A DNA stretch of 64,000 nt from Durusdinium trenchii (lineage: Eukaryota; Sar; Dinophyceae; Suessiales; Symbiodiniaceae): contig CAXAMN010025339.1 in NCBI GenBank assembly GCA_963970005.1, forward strand, positions 44,204 to 108,203, in the 5' to 3' direction. Made by a program: the position numbers and the translations under genes. Below the pieces are notes generated by a model. That model worked only from the letters and a program-made list of their open reading frames with translations. It did not search any database and was not told the DNA's origin. Positions 25,736 to 36,900 of this stretch are shown one piece after another (within the stretch, counting starts at the first letter, position 1; every line of letters begins with the position of its first letter).

Positions 25736-28700
25736 CAGAAGGTGAAAGTCCATATAGCAATGCTTCCATCGTCTTCTCACTGCCAGTCATCCCTCGAATG
25801 ATCTCAGGATGGGTGCCAACATGGGATCGCAATTGCGGGTCGTGCTGAGGATCTCCAAATCCCATGCAGTCGAATACTAGCAATCGCCTCCCGGGATCAA
25901 ACTGTGCAAGAATAGGCCCCAACGTAGTCAGATTCTTGCAACGGTCGAAGCTCGCAATTTGGCCATGAAACTCTTTTCCACACGTCAAGATATGCACGCA
26001 AGCGGGATCATCCAGCGTGAAAGTGCCTCTGGTTGGGCGCTCTTCGTCAGCCATGAATGCTGTCAGTTGATCTGATGGACGAATGTTGAAGCTCATGCCA
26101 AAATCCGTGTTCTTAAGTTCTCGAAGTTGCTTTGGGAGTCTCTTGGACTTTAGGCTCTTGAGACCTTCTGAGAGGTTCACGCATAGGAGTCCTGAATTCC
26201 TGGCTCTGCACAGTTCAAGTTCTGCATTTCCTACATAACACTTGGCATCACCCATAGACTTTGTGAAATGCAATGCAGCTTGAGCATGCTGTGACAAAAG
26301 CAAGGGAATCTTCCCATCGACAACATGCGTTTCCATGACTCCCGGAAGTTTCGTCTCGGGGTCCAAAAAGGTCAACGCGAACGGAATCCGACACTTGCCC
26401 AAAGTTTTGGTGTCACCGGCGAGTCCTCGAAATGCTTTTGAGTCACTCTGCAAGTCCGCTACATCATACCCAAGACGCGCATACTTGTCTTTGGCGTTTT
26501 GGATCCATGCTTGTCCACAAACAGTTGCATTACATCCTTCGTCCAACACAGCCCAGACTCCAGGGTCTTCCATGATGTCAACAAGACGAAGTGTGTTTTC
26601 AATTGTGGCTTCATTGAGATCCGACAAAAGTCCCATGTAGCAAGTTTCCGGAGCGGCCTCTCTGATGACTTCCACGGCATTGGCAAGGATCTCAAACAGG
26701 ACGCCAACCCTCACAGGTTCTCCGAATTCTAACTCACACTCAACCTCCTGTCGAAACATCTCCAAGACCTCTAGGGTTCCTTCAGCTGACATGCATGCAT
26801 CGTTGATTTCATTCTCAATCATGGATGCTGTCGTGTCGAATGCATTGGTACGCATGCCTACCACACTCTTTGCCATCGCCTCTCTCTTGCGCGCCTCTTC
26901 TCGGGGCATCTCGTCGACAGTGGCCCCGCACAACTTGCAGTACCAACGGGATGTGGTCTTCGAACTGCCCCGACGATCCGTAACCTCATGTTTACACTTT
27001 GCGGGATCGGCGACAGGTTTGCTCTCTTTCTTCTTTCTCTCATTCTTTCCGCAGTCAAGGCATGTCTTGTTCTCAACATATGCATTTGAACCTTGAAATG
27101 TAAATCTGGTGCAACGACGACATGGTTCCTCTAGCGGGGGGTTTGGTGGTTTCCCTCTGGCACTCTTGTCTCCAGCACGTCGAATTGCCTCCACCGGCAC
27201 GTCTGTCAAAGGATGTTCTCTCAGGTTCACGTCCCCGTCCTGACTGACTTCGTAGTACGTGGTCACCCAGGTCAGAAAATCTGCCAAGCAGCGCGAAGGG
27301 TGCGAAATGCCTGATCCCCACTGATAGTATCCAGGGTATTTGAACAACACCTCATGGTATGTCAAACCTTGGCGCTGACCAAACACGAAAACATTCTGTG
27401 ATCCTTCAGGCAGCAAGTCTTGCTCCATGTCCTTCTTCCTACGCATGACCGGCGGGGACTTCTGCGGTGACCGACGGACATTTGGCTCGACCGTCGAAAA
27501 GCTAGACGGTGGACTGCTAGTCACGCCTGGCGACATGGATGCACGATCTGACGGTTCAAACTCCAGCTTCTTCTTTGGGGACATCTTGTATGCCATGTAG
27601 CACGTACCACCTTCGGCAGTCTGGCCACTGACATCGACACACATGTATTCATCTTCAACAGAAGACTCATCATCACTCAATGCGAAGTAGGCTGTGGCTT
27701 TGCTCGTTGACGACGTTCCTCCGGGGGACTTGTCGTTCTGCTTGGGGAACTTGCAAGCAGGGTCTCCTGCCCAATGTCCTTTTCCTCCACAACGCAAGCA
27801 TTTGGACACTGACTTCAACTTTGCTAGACGTGCAATCCTGTCTTGCACGCTCAACTGTGTCCTGAACACATACTTGCCTTTTCCTTTGCTCTTTCCACCT
27901 TTCTTTCCTGAACCTTTGCCCTTGCCTTTGCTCTTGCCATTCAACTGGTCAGTCACGACAAAGGCCATCATCTGGTGCTGGGCTGCGCTGCCCAGTTCTT
28001 CTGAGACATCATTCTCTTCATCATCACATTCTCCCATTGCCATCAACGCTGTGGCAACTTCAGGGTCCTCGACATAGTCTTCACGTTCTTCGTCTTCCGG
28101 TTCTTCATCTTCTGCCGCGACATAAGCTTCATGCTCATAGTCGTCCTCTGCTTCTGGTTCATAGGACTCTTCATAATCCCATGAGTCGTCTTCAACGATG
28201 TACGCAGATCTTTGCCAACTGCGTCCTTTTCCTCCTTTGTAGGAAGACTTGCTTGAGAACTTGCCTCCGCCTTTCTGCCTCCGAGGGCTTGCATTGCCAA
28301 AAGCGGACCAGCTGCGCAAGTGAATTTGTCCATGGAATTCAAGCAAGAACTTGGCGTAAACGTCAAAGGATTGGTTGTCGCCTGCAGCTGTCTTGATCAT
28401 GAGCTGTTCTGTCTTGCTCAAGCCAGAGCCTTCCAGAAGTAGCTCACCACGCATGGGGTCTGAAAGGCTTACCCCATCATCCATCTCCAAAAGCTTCCTC
28501 CACCAACGACGTCTTCGTGAAATATAGCTAGTCATGCTTTCTGTCGATTGGCGAGACAAGGGACCATGTGGGAGTTGACCCACTCTGAACAACTCTCGTG
28601 CTTCTTGCTGTCGAAGTGGAAAAACCTGTGCACGAATACGCGAAATCAACTCATCGATGCCAGTTGGAGTCAACAACTTCTCCAATCCCATGTCTTGTGC

Positions 28701-29135
28701 TGCAAGGTATGCATCACCTCGCAGGCCTTCCAACACCTTGTGAACAAGTGTTGCATACTCTGCTCCATCATCATCCAGTCCGGCAGTGCTCAGAGCTGGT
28801 TCTTCTTCGTCCACCACGCTCTCGGACTTCGGGGTTCCAAAAGCTTCAAGTCGTACTTCTTCATCCTCCGATACATCCCCAGCCTCGGTCGCATGAGTCG
28901 GCCTCCTCTGAGAACGTTCTGGTGTGGCTGATTGGCTTCCATGACTCGAATAGGTCTTCTCTGACTTCTTCTTCGCATGTTTCTGCTTGTACAAAGCAAC
29001 GCGGACCTTGGTGCGAAACTCCCATTCGAAGAAACCATTTGGATTGCCACTGTAGATGTATGATCCGCTCTTCGTCTCCTGTGGTCCTGAGATACTTCCT
29101 CCATGGGATGTGCACCGCAGGCCGGCCAGCGACAT
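25722..29135 (-). CDS. copia gag-protease polyprotein segment
   Basis: 1,137 codons from ATG at 29,135. The gag part has helical capsid-like sequence to about residue 300, a Gly/Lys-rich basic stretch (KSKGKGKGSGKKGGKSKGKG), then a zinc knuckle near residue 444 (CLRCGGKGHWAGDPAC, spacing CX2CX4HX6C, longer than the usual HX4C). Two further Cys pairs follow (PCRRC with CLDCGK; CKHE with YCKLCG). The aspartic protease active site is near residue 861, VLDEGCNATVCG, with DEG in place of D-S/T-G. The frame ends shortly after the protease by a 1-nt shift. Confidence 0.9.
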   Translation of the reverse strand: MSLAGLRCTSHGGSISGPQETKSGSYIYSGNPNGFFEWEFRTKVRVALYKQKHAKKKSEKTYSSHGSQSATPERSQRRPTHATEAGDVSEDEEVRLEAFGTPKSESVVDEEEPALSTAGLDDDGAEYATLVHKVLEGLRGDAYLAAQDMGLEKLLTPTGIDELISRIRAQVFPLRQQEARELFRVGQLPHGPLSRQSTESMTSYISRRRRWWRKLLEMDDGVSLSDPMRGELLLEGSGLSKTEQLMIKTAAGDNQSFDVYAKFLLEFHGQIHLRSWSAFGNASPRRQKGGGKFSSKSSYKGGKGRSWQRSAYIVEDDSWDYEESYEPEAEDDYEHEAYVAAEDEEPEDEEREDYVEDPEVATALMAMGECDDEENDVSEELGSAAQHQMMAFVVTDQLNGKSKGKGKGSGKKGGKSKGKGKYVFRTQLSVQDRIARLAKLKSVSKCLRCGGKGHWAGDPACKFPKQNDKSPGGTSSTSKATAYFALSDDESSVEDEYMCVDVSGQTAEGGTCYMAYKMSPKKKLEFEPSDRASMSPGVTSSPPSSFSTVEPNVRRSPQKSPPVMRRKKDMEQDLLPEGSQNVFVFGQRQGLTYHEVLFKYPGYYQWGSGISHPSRCLADFLTWVTTYYEVSQDGDVNLREHPLTDVPVEAIRRAGDKSARGKPPNPPLEEPCRRCTRFTFQGSNAYVENKTCLDCGKNERKKKESKPVADPAKCKHEVTDRRGSSKTTSRWYCKLCGATVDEMPREEARKREAMAKSVVGMRTNAFDTTASMIENEINDACMSAEGTLEVLEMFRQEVECELEFGEPVRVGVLFEILANAVEVIREAAPETCYMGLLSDLNEATIENTLRLVDIMEDPGVWAVLDEGCNATVCGQAWIQNAKDKYARLGYDVADLQSDSKAFRGLAGDTKTLGKCRIPFALTFLDPETKLPGVMETHVVDGKIPLLLSQHAQAALHFTKSMGDAKCYVGNAELELCRARNSGLLCVNLSEGLKSLKSKRLPKQLRELKNTDFGMSFNIRPSDQLTAFMADEERPTRGTFTLDDPACVHILTCGKEFHGQIASFDRCKNLTTLGPILAQFDPGRRLLVFDCMGFGDPQHDPQLRSHVGTHPEIIRGMTGSEKTMEALLYGLSPSEGMP

Positions 29136-29282
29136 CGCAACTCAACAAGTTTCGCAAAGCACTGGAATTACAACGGTTCAACGGGTTCAACGGATTGCGC
29201 GCAGGGTCACGCAATTGGGTTCAACGGTTGGATCCAGCGAGTCTCCCCGGGTGAGTCAGATCCTGAGGGTGCCCCTTCAGAA

Positions 29283-29297
29283 CCTGCTCCGCTACCA
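29283..29297 (-). other. primer binding site of the copia element
   Basis: One base inside the 5' LTR, the minus strand reads TGGTAGCGGAGCAGG. Its complement ends GCTACCA, like the 3' end of a tRNA, and it resembles binding sites for initiator-Met tRNA (TGGTAGCAGAG in animals). This confirms the minus-strand direction of the element. Confidence 0.75.
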
Positions 29298-29298
29298 G

Positions 29299-29422
29299 TT
29301 TGAATCTCGCACGGTTCCTTTTCGCAGCAGCGAATCGACTCAAGGGCCCTATTTAGCCGAGACAGCAGCGGCGGTGCATCAACTGTACGCAATACACCCT
29401 GGCTACAATCGGTAAAATTCAC
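29299..29422 (-). repeat. 5' LTR of the copia element (124 bp)
   Basis: Direct repeat of 19,652-19,775 with a single mismatch. As the upstream LTR it should hold the element's promoter; no TATA-like motif is obvious. ACAAT follows at 29,423. Confidence 0.9.
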
Positions 29423-29427
29423 ACAAT
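29423..29427. repeat. target-site duplication, right (ACAAT)
   Basis: Matches 19,647-19,651. Confidence 0.8.
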
Positions 29428-32400
29428 ATATTATGTTATATATTACTATTAGCATAGTAGCATATTTGGTGGTGGGGCATTGACCCAGTGCTGGCTGAGG
29501 ACTTTCAAGATGTTCAAGTGTTCAAGTGGCTGTTTTCTATCCTGCTGAGGGAGTCGGGAGGCACTTCTGAATGTTGGCCACGAGTGATGGGCGCAAACTT
29601 TGCCATCCCTCACCCTCTAGTCGGCTGCGATTGCTCTCGGCCTGCGGACTCCATAGCATCTAGTGCTTGTAGGACCTGCACTCTTGGGGTGAAGTAAAGT
29701 GGCAAACAGAAGCCAAGCACTTCTGGGCTTCCCGCCACGAAAATCAATAATATTTTGGCCAGTGGCTAGGTACGAATTCTCTCAACTAGCAGCTCAACCT
29801 TTCGAGGTGCTGGGATCAAACCAGAACTCGTGAACACTGGGTCTGAAGGGGTTGGCCTCTGGTACCTGCATCCATTCTCCACGATATTCCACTATGCACC
29901 TGCCTCTGACAACATGCCACAGGAGCCACACCTGCTGAGCCTCGAGCCCCACAACAATTTTGCAAGAAGTATGGATTCTGACTCTTGCAAAATGTGGGTC
30001 AAACCGTGCACTACCTTAATCTGAGGTTGCTGCAGTTTACTATCTGGGAATTCTCCTTTTCCGCGGAGCTGCTGCAGCTGTTGGCGGAGTCGCTTGTGCT
30101 CCTGCGGAAAGCGCAAGTGGTTGCGCAACTGGTTGCACAGGCTGTGACAGGCATGTACACCCAAACTTGCGCATGGGAAAAACATTTCAGCGAGTGGGTG
30201 GATGCACCGGTGGCTGTGCAAGTTCTGAACAAAAGCATGTGGCAAACATACAAATTTTTGAAGATCCGAGTGCATGCGTCCAGCGTACTTCTGCTGCGCT
30301 TGCAAATGCCTAAAGCTTTCAGCGACAACTACCACGCCAGGATGTCAACCCTGCTTGTTCGAGCGCACCCTCTTTGAGCAAACGTTTTTGCGGCGGGGCA
30401 TCCAGAGCAAGAGAAAGAAAATGTCATGTTTGGCCGTTGCCGCACAGTTGCACAGCTCATCAATGAAGGAACGACTTCGATTCACTTCGATGATCTTCGA
30501 AGGATCGTATCCACAGCTCAGGAGCGATGATGGTAAACATTCTGCCATGGCCATGACATGTTACGTCAATATCCTGCCCCACCCTTACCCTCACCCCATC
30601 AACTCCCCTGCTTAGTGAAGCACCTCCTCGCGAAAATATCCTCTCTCCCCATTGCAAAACAAGGTTCGTGAAAAATATCATATGAGTCATACGGTCTTCA
30701 TCGCTACCTGCTCGGAGGTCCCTGTTGCGAGGTCCTCTCGCTCCACCAGGCTCAATCTTGCGCCCTCCCCTAACTCGTTCCGATGGACCATCAAGGCGAG
30801 ACATTCTTTTGAGCGGAGACTGGCAAAGAGTGTACAGGAGGCTTCTTTGTTACTGTAGCTCTCATGTTCATGTTCATGTTCATGTCACACACCGCCATCC
30901 ACGAAGCAAGAGAAGCAGACTCCAATCGGCTCCTTGCTGTAGCTCCGGCCCTTTAGCCTGAACTCCGTCTCTTTGTACGGAGAAACACCTTAGCAGCTCC
31001 ATTGCAGTCACACCACCTCTATGACTCTAAGACTCCAGTACATGCACCCTCTCCCGGTCAACGACTAGCTGCTTCCAAACATCTCCAGCCATGCCAAACC
31101 AGAACGCCGGCCTTGGATATCGCAAACAGCCGCAAAAACGGCTGGGCACTCCGTGGACGCCCCAGCTTTAAACCCAAAGGTGCCATCAACTGTTCGGCCT
31201 ATGGGCTAGGCTAGGTCCATGAAGTTCCTGCAAGCCCCCTTCAAGGCAGAACGTTTCTATAAAATCAAAGCTCGGCAGCTGGAAGGGCTGGCTAAACATT
31301 GCAAGTGTCCTGTGGCAGTTGTGATAGCTACTTTGCGAGGATTGTGCTGTCTTGGCATGTCTATGTATGCCCATTCAACACATGGAAACCACTGATAAAA
31401 AGAGCACAGGTTGATTCTCATTGCTGGCAGCAAGCTTGATGAGGTAGGAGTGCTGCGAGCATGCCAGCACTACCCATCCTCCCAGGTGAAATTTCTATGC
31501 CTCTAGTGACTCTAGTGTCCATACCATACAATGTATAGTGACCCAATCTGCAACCAAAAGGCTAGATCCACTTGGCCTCAGCAACCCCAAGACTGTGTTC
31601 CGCAGTTCTGCTGTAGCCGCTCGCATAACTGTCACAGGTCTGCAATAGATCAAGGGCCAAACATTGCAGCCTTGGCAGCCTCCGAGCAAAACATAATCAT
31701 AACGCTGCCTTGAAAATGTTATACTCTCCGCCCCGAATGCATTCTTTGTTTGTGCTTGAGGCTCAAGGCGTGCCGTGCATATTTCAATCTTTCGCCTTTA
31801 TATATATATATATACAAATATATAAATGGAGTCCAACTAAGGACATGTTCAATTGAAGCCTTGCTCTCGAATTGGTTTGCCGGGCGCTTCAGTGATGACG
31901 GGCTACTGCACACGAAGTTACCTACACGGGGCGCACCTTAAGGCATATTCCTGAGCAGCTTCTGAGCAGAAGAGGCCTTAGATACCACAAATCCCCTGGA
32001 GAACGGTTTCCGAAGCAAAAAGCTTGTGCAAAAGCTTTAAATTTTGTGGATATTGAGAGTTCGCAGCGGGGGTATGCTTGGGAGTCTGTTCGGAATCTGT
32101 TCGCACTTGGCTGAGAGGATCCCCAGTGTTGCTTAACAGTTGTCTAGCAGGGCATACATAAATGTTGCAAAATGTCGCTTTGACTGATAACTCCAACAGC
32201 GCCACTTGTTGCTGCAAAGTGGTTTCCATCTTTACCTTTAAAAGGAATGTCATGTAATGTAATGTAGTGTAATGTCGGGTCCTAATTAGTCAAGTGGGAC
32301 GGAATAATAAAAAGTTGTCCCAAAATTATTCAGACCCCTGAATAGTTTTAGGGGGACGGAATAAGAAAAAGTTTTTTGCCCAGTGTGTTATTTTTAGATT

Positions 32401-33880
32401 TGTCTTGTCTATTGAGTCTATTGATTTAATTAGACCACCACCACCACAAACCACTTGTCAAGAGCAACTTTCTATTGTTCTGCTATTGCTGGCCTTTCAA
32501 ACCTTTAAGAAACTCTTCTGAGGTTTGCTTGAATCATGGAACTCTGACCGTCTCATTTTTGGCCGTCTCATTCTATTGAGACCCCCTCGATTGTTTGCTA
32601 GGGGGGAGGAGGGTCCTTTTACTAATTAGGACCCAACATTAGTCTAGTCTAGTCTAGTCTAGTGTAATGTAATGTCATGTAATGTAGTGTAATGCATGTA
32701 TGTATGCGACGGGAGCTGTCCATACTGCTCCATGCACAACTAATCCTTTTCGCCAGATTTGTATTGTTCAAGGACCGTGCCAAGAAGTAGATGCCAATAC
32801 TCGAAAATGGGACAACATATTATTTGGATGATTTGTGCTTCAGATTCTCAAGCCATGTCAGTCCATGTTCTGTTGCTATTGTTGTGTTTTGAGTCCCTTA
32901 ACTTGGCTTGCGGGTATGTCCAAGTCAGAAGAATGCATCCTAATCCTGACGAAATGATTGTTTACATATATATATATATATAATAGTTCAAAATCCTGCA
33001 GAGCTCACCCCCAGACAGCTCGTGAATGCTTCCATGCGTTCTGGCTCAAAGCGGCAACACATGACAGGACAATGTCCACATTTGAGAAATGATGATGGTG
33101 GGCCCTGGCATTCTTAGTGCGTAGGCTTCGTCATAACTCCCTCCACGGCCAGCCTGCCGGCCCTCTTTTTTATCCCGAGCTGCCACATACGACACTAAGA
33201 CCCATCTTCAAGTTGGGAAGTCTTGCGGGGTAAAGACATAGAGCAGTGCAGTGCAGGGGGCACGCCAACTTCTCACACTCACCTCTTGCATGCCGGTGAG
33301 CCTGCCTGCTTGATCACTGCATGCATTCAATCTTCAACTTGCTTTTGAATTCTGGGGGGTCCCTATGAGTTCTTCTACATACAAAACCTCACCAGTCTCA
33401 GTGGTTAAAAGGATTAAACTGATTTAAAGGACCTTTGGGTCGTCACCCTACTGTTCTCAAGTCCCACCACCACAATGAGAAGACCCTACACTGAGAAAAC
33501 TGCCCAGAATGTCAAGGTGAGGAAAGAAGCCGCCGGTGCATGGGTCGCTCAATGCCAGCGCAATGCCGGCGCATCCCTCATGCTCCTCATGCTTCCTGCT
33601 TGGTGTGCTGCTCCACGAGGACTTTTTGCCCTGAGACTGAATCGTATCGAGGCGGACCACGGTGCCAGACACCTAGAACTAGAACTGTCTTAAAATGTCA
33701 CTAACCATTGTCAAACATGCATCTGCAGCATGCATCAGCATCATGATTCATGATGCATGGAATGCATGCGGTGAATTGCTGGAAACTGTTTTGTCAATCT
33801 ATCCGCAACTGCTCCCACGTATGGGATGCACTGTAGCCCAAAAGAAACCACTTAGCCTTCATGGTGTGATCATTACCTCT
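29428..33880. other. no recognised gene; one MITE-like element
   Basis: Open stretches occur on both strands (for example 29,985-30,377 plus and 29,892-30,335 minus), overlapping in opposite directions without a family match, so I do not call them. A minus-strand block at 33,672-33,487 could be a 3' exon of the CstF77-like gene or a separate gene. The stretch holds the inverted-repeat element at 32,271-32,640 and (TA)n tracts near 31,800 and 32,966. Confidence 0.5.
32271..32640. mobile_element. MITE-like element with 20-bp terminal inverted repeats
   Basis: The left end AATGTCGGGTCCTAATTAGT and the right end ACTAATTAGGACCCAACATT are inverted copies with one mismatch, 370 bp overall. Inside, GGGACGGAATAA occurs twice. 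It is flanked by related TGTAATG-rich repeats (32,246-32,275 and 32,664-32,695). There is no coding capacity, as in non-autonomous DNA transposons. Confidence 0.75.
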
Positions 33881-33929
33881 ACCCCTGTTGTGTAATAAAA
33901 TCCTCTGCTGGCAAGTGAGTGTTTCTTCG

Positions 33930-36900
33930 TGTTTTCTAGGGGCTGGGCGTTTGGCTTGCAGACGTTCTCGATAATGAGTCGCTCTGGCACTGAAGAAGCC
34001 ATCAGCATCCTCATCATCCTTCATAAAGACGCGGTCCTCACGGAACTCGTGGGATCCGAGCAGCCCCAACGAGACCGAGGATCGACCTGACCTCCAACGA
34101 TACGCGAGCATATCACACACTGAGGTGTTCATCTAAACCGTTGGACTTAGCCAATGATCCTGCACAATGGCTAAGCAATCGGTCGACCCAAGTCCTCCTC
34201 GCTCTTCAGGAGCCGCAAGCTATCATAGCGGAAGGTGTCCAATTCCTTAACCTTAATGGAACGGTGCTCGCCTTGCCGGGTGAACTTGTGGACCAGCCCA
34301 CCACTGCTCGACACGAATCTGTTTCGGCGGACGCCAGGCCGCCGAGACAGTCAGATATCGTCGGATAGTCCGATATGCTGGCTGTGAGGCAAGGGGCAGG
34401 AACTGGTGGGATCGACACCGTCTGCAGAACCATGAGCAGGTAGTCCACATCCGGCTTTGCACCCTTCATTGGCCTGGCATGCCCCGCCCCATGGAAAATG
34501 GGTGTCTGCACACAGAATGCTGGCTTAGACAAACAAAAGGCTGGGTCTAGGTAAATAGATGCGCCCCACCTAAGACGACTTGCAACAAAGAACTCACAAT
34601 GCACAGAAGACACTTTAAGCATACCCGTGTATCTATACATATATATATATTATATATCATTTACCATGCATATCTAAATACAATATACAATACATATCTG
34701 CTCTATTGTACATTTGTATTAATTCATACTAATTCTATCCATATGGAACATCTCTGCACACGTCACGAATCACAACATCTATACAAGAAAAAGAAAAGTT
34801 ACTCTGATTAAACTTGATTTCATCATCTCGTTGTGCATGGCAATGCTGTTTCAGTGACTCAGGTGACTAGTTGTCTTCGCATTTGGTCTTCTGTGCATTT
34901 GTGCGGTAGGATGAGCTTTCGGCAAGGGCCCATTCAGCCTGGAGGGCAGCACCGCCAACAAATCTTGTAAGCACTTGGGGATCATCACTGGGAGTTGAGC
35001 CTCCTGGCAGATTCTCAGAACATGATTGGGTTTCATCGAGGGCTTGGTGGCAGAAACTCTATGACCGAGAAATCATAGCTGCGTTGAAGTGTGACTTTGG
35101 TTGTACACAGAGCCCGTCGAATCACCATTTCAGAATAAAGCAGGGTTGCTAAAACAGCTAGCTAACTCGTCGCACCTCTGAACTGAAAACGAGACATATG
35201 ATAACATGATACATGCGCAACCTGTCTCGGAGAGTTTGAGGAGCATTTGAGGACTGAGGGGCATCTGATTGTCCAAGCACTTCATTGCGCCAATAACGTG
35301 AGCCGGGAGGAACGTGGTGCTTTCCATTAACTTGATTGAACTCAAAGCTTTCCAAACAAACTTGGCCCGCACAAGGGGCTCAAAGTCGCTCCTCGCCCCG
35401 GCGCTCCGTTGGAATTCCTTCCACCTGCCGCTTTCTGCTGCTGACCACGTCCAGCGCGGGCTTGAAGGCCAACATCTTCCTCGTTTAGACCGAGCTGCCA
35501 AAAGTTGCTGAGGCAAAGTGGGGGAGCAAGCAAAAGGAATTGCAAAACAGTCAAATGCTGCATCCTACAAGCCTCCAAATCCAGACAGAATCCCACAGCT
35601 ATACCACGAAATAGCTCCATGTACGTTCTTTCATAACAGTCTACCTCAATTAGTACATCTTGAAACTGTAATATATATATATATATATAATGACGCCCGA
35701 CTAGATAGAAATGCAAAAAGGTCAAAAACCAGGACCTATAGCCGACCGAGCTTTTTGCATTTCTATCTTTGGTTTTTGCCCGCAAAACACAGCACAAGTG
35801 ACTTATTTAACAAAAGGACCGCCTGACCGAGCACTCAAAATATTTCTATCTAGTCGGCCGTCGTTATAATTATATAATTGCAAATGCCACCCACCACGGT
35901 AGATTTTTTGCCTTTTTTATCATTGATTTTTGACATCAACTGTAACAGTGGCCCTTATCCAAGCATCGATGTGTCCGGCCGCGCCACTTGGGAGGAGAAG
36001 CCAACAGCAGGCGCAGCACCCAAGCGCTGATTCTCTGCCTCCGCATCAGCCACTACTTGATCCTGCCAAGCAACGGACTTCTGGCACAACCATTGCCAGT
36101 CTTTGGTTACAGTTGAGCATCAACCTCGCGGGCTGGCCCACCTATTGTAAGTCTACGCGGCACTCTGTGGTACCCCAGGAAGCTCAACGCACCATTTGAG
36201 ACTGAGACGCATGTCGCCCAGGACCCCAAAAAACAAACGAAACTGCAAATCCCGCTTGAGGCGATGGAAAGGCTCTGCTTGCGGAAATTCGGGTTTCATT
36301 TGTCAAGGAAACGTAGCATCCAACATTGCAGTGCTCCTCCAACTCAACGGCTAGGTGCAGGTTCACTGCAAGCTCTGGGCGAGACCTATTGGGAAGTCGC
36401 ACTGCTGCCATCTGAAACCAAGGAGCAAGGACGCTACCGCTACTAGGAGCAAGGGCATCGCTACTAGGAGCAAGGACGCTCCAAGCTCCTGGCCTTACTA
36501 CTAGGAGCAAGGTTCGCTACTAGGAGCAAAGGAGATCGTTTCAGTTTTCCACGTCTGCTGCAACACCTCGGCGTTCGAAAGCTCTCAATGTGAGGACTTA
36601 TGGCTTCACCACACTTGAACCTGATCTGCTTGACACTCGGCCTTGGCACCAAATGTAGGAATCGGAAGCTCTCTTCGACCTCCTGAATGCTCGTTGACCT
36701 CAAAAGTCCATGGGCAGCTGACCTCTATCAAAGGAACTCGAAAACCAAAAAGGCCTGCTGTGTGTTCATGTTTTTCCTTTTTTAGCCCGTGGCCCTGCCT
36801 CCTTACTTCACTAAGTAGGTGCCTACTGAATTATATAAGTAAGGGAGAAGTTCGCTCCTAGATACAGGATAGCTCACACTTCTTCAAGGAAGCTCCCCCC

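Larger units (their letters stand above)
19652..29422 (-). mobile_element. Ty1/copia LTR retrotransposon, coding sense minus, internally rearranged
   Basis: A 9,771-bp element bounded by 124-bp direct repeats and a perfect 5-bp target duplication. The order along the minus strand from the right LTR is: primer binding site, gag with zinc knuckle, protease, an HRSV-type domain, then a block in the opposite orientation (Arg/Ser-rich and acidic region plus GAG-pre-integrase motif), then integrase, reverse transcriptase and RNase H, then the left LTR. Integrase before RT is diagnostic of copia. Three 1-nt reading-frame breaks and the inverted block mean this copy cannot make its full polyprotein. 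It inserted in an AT-rich stretch between host genes. Confidence 0.95.
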
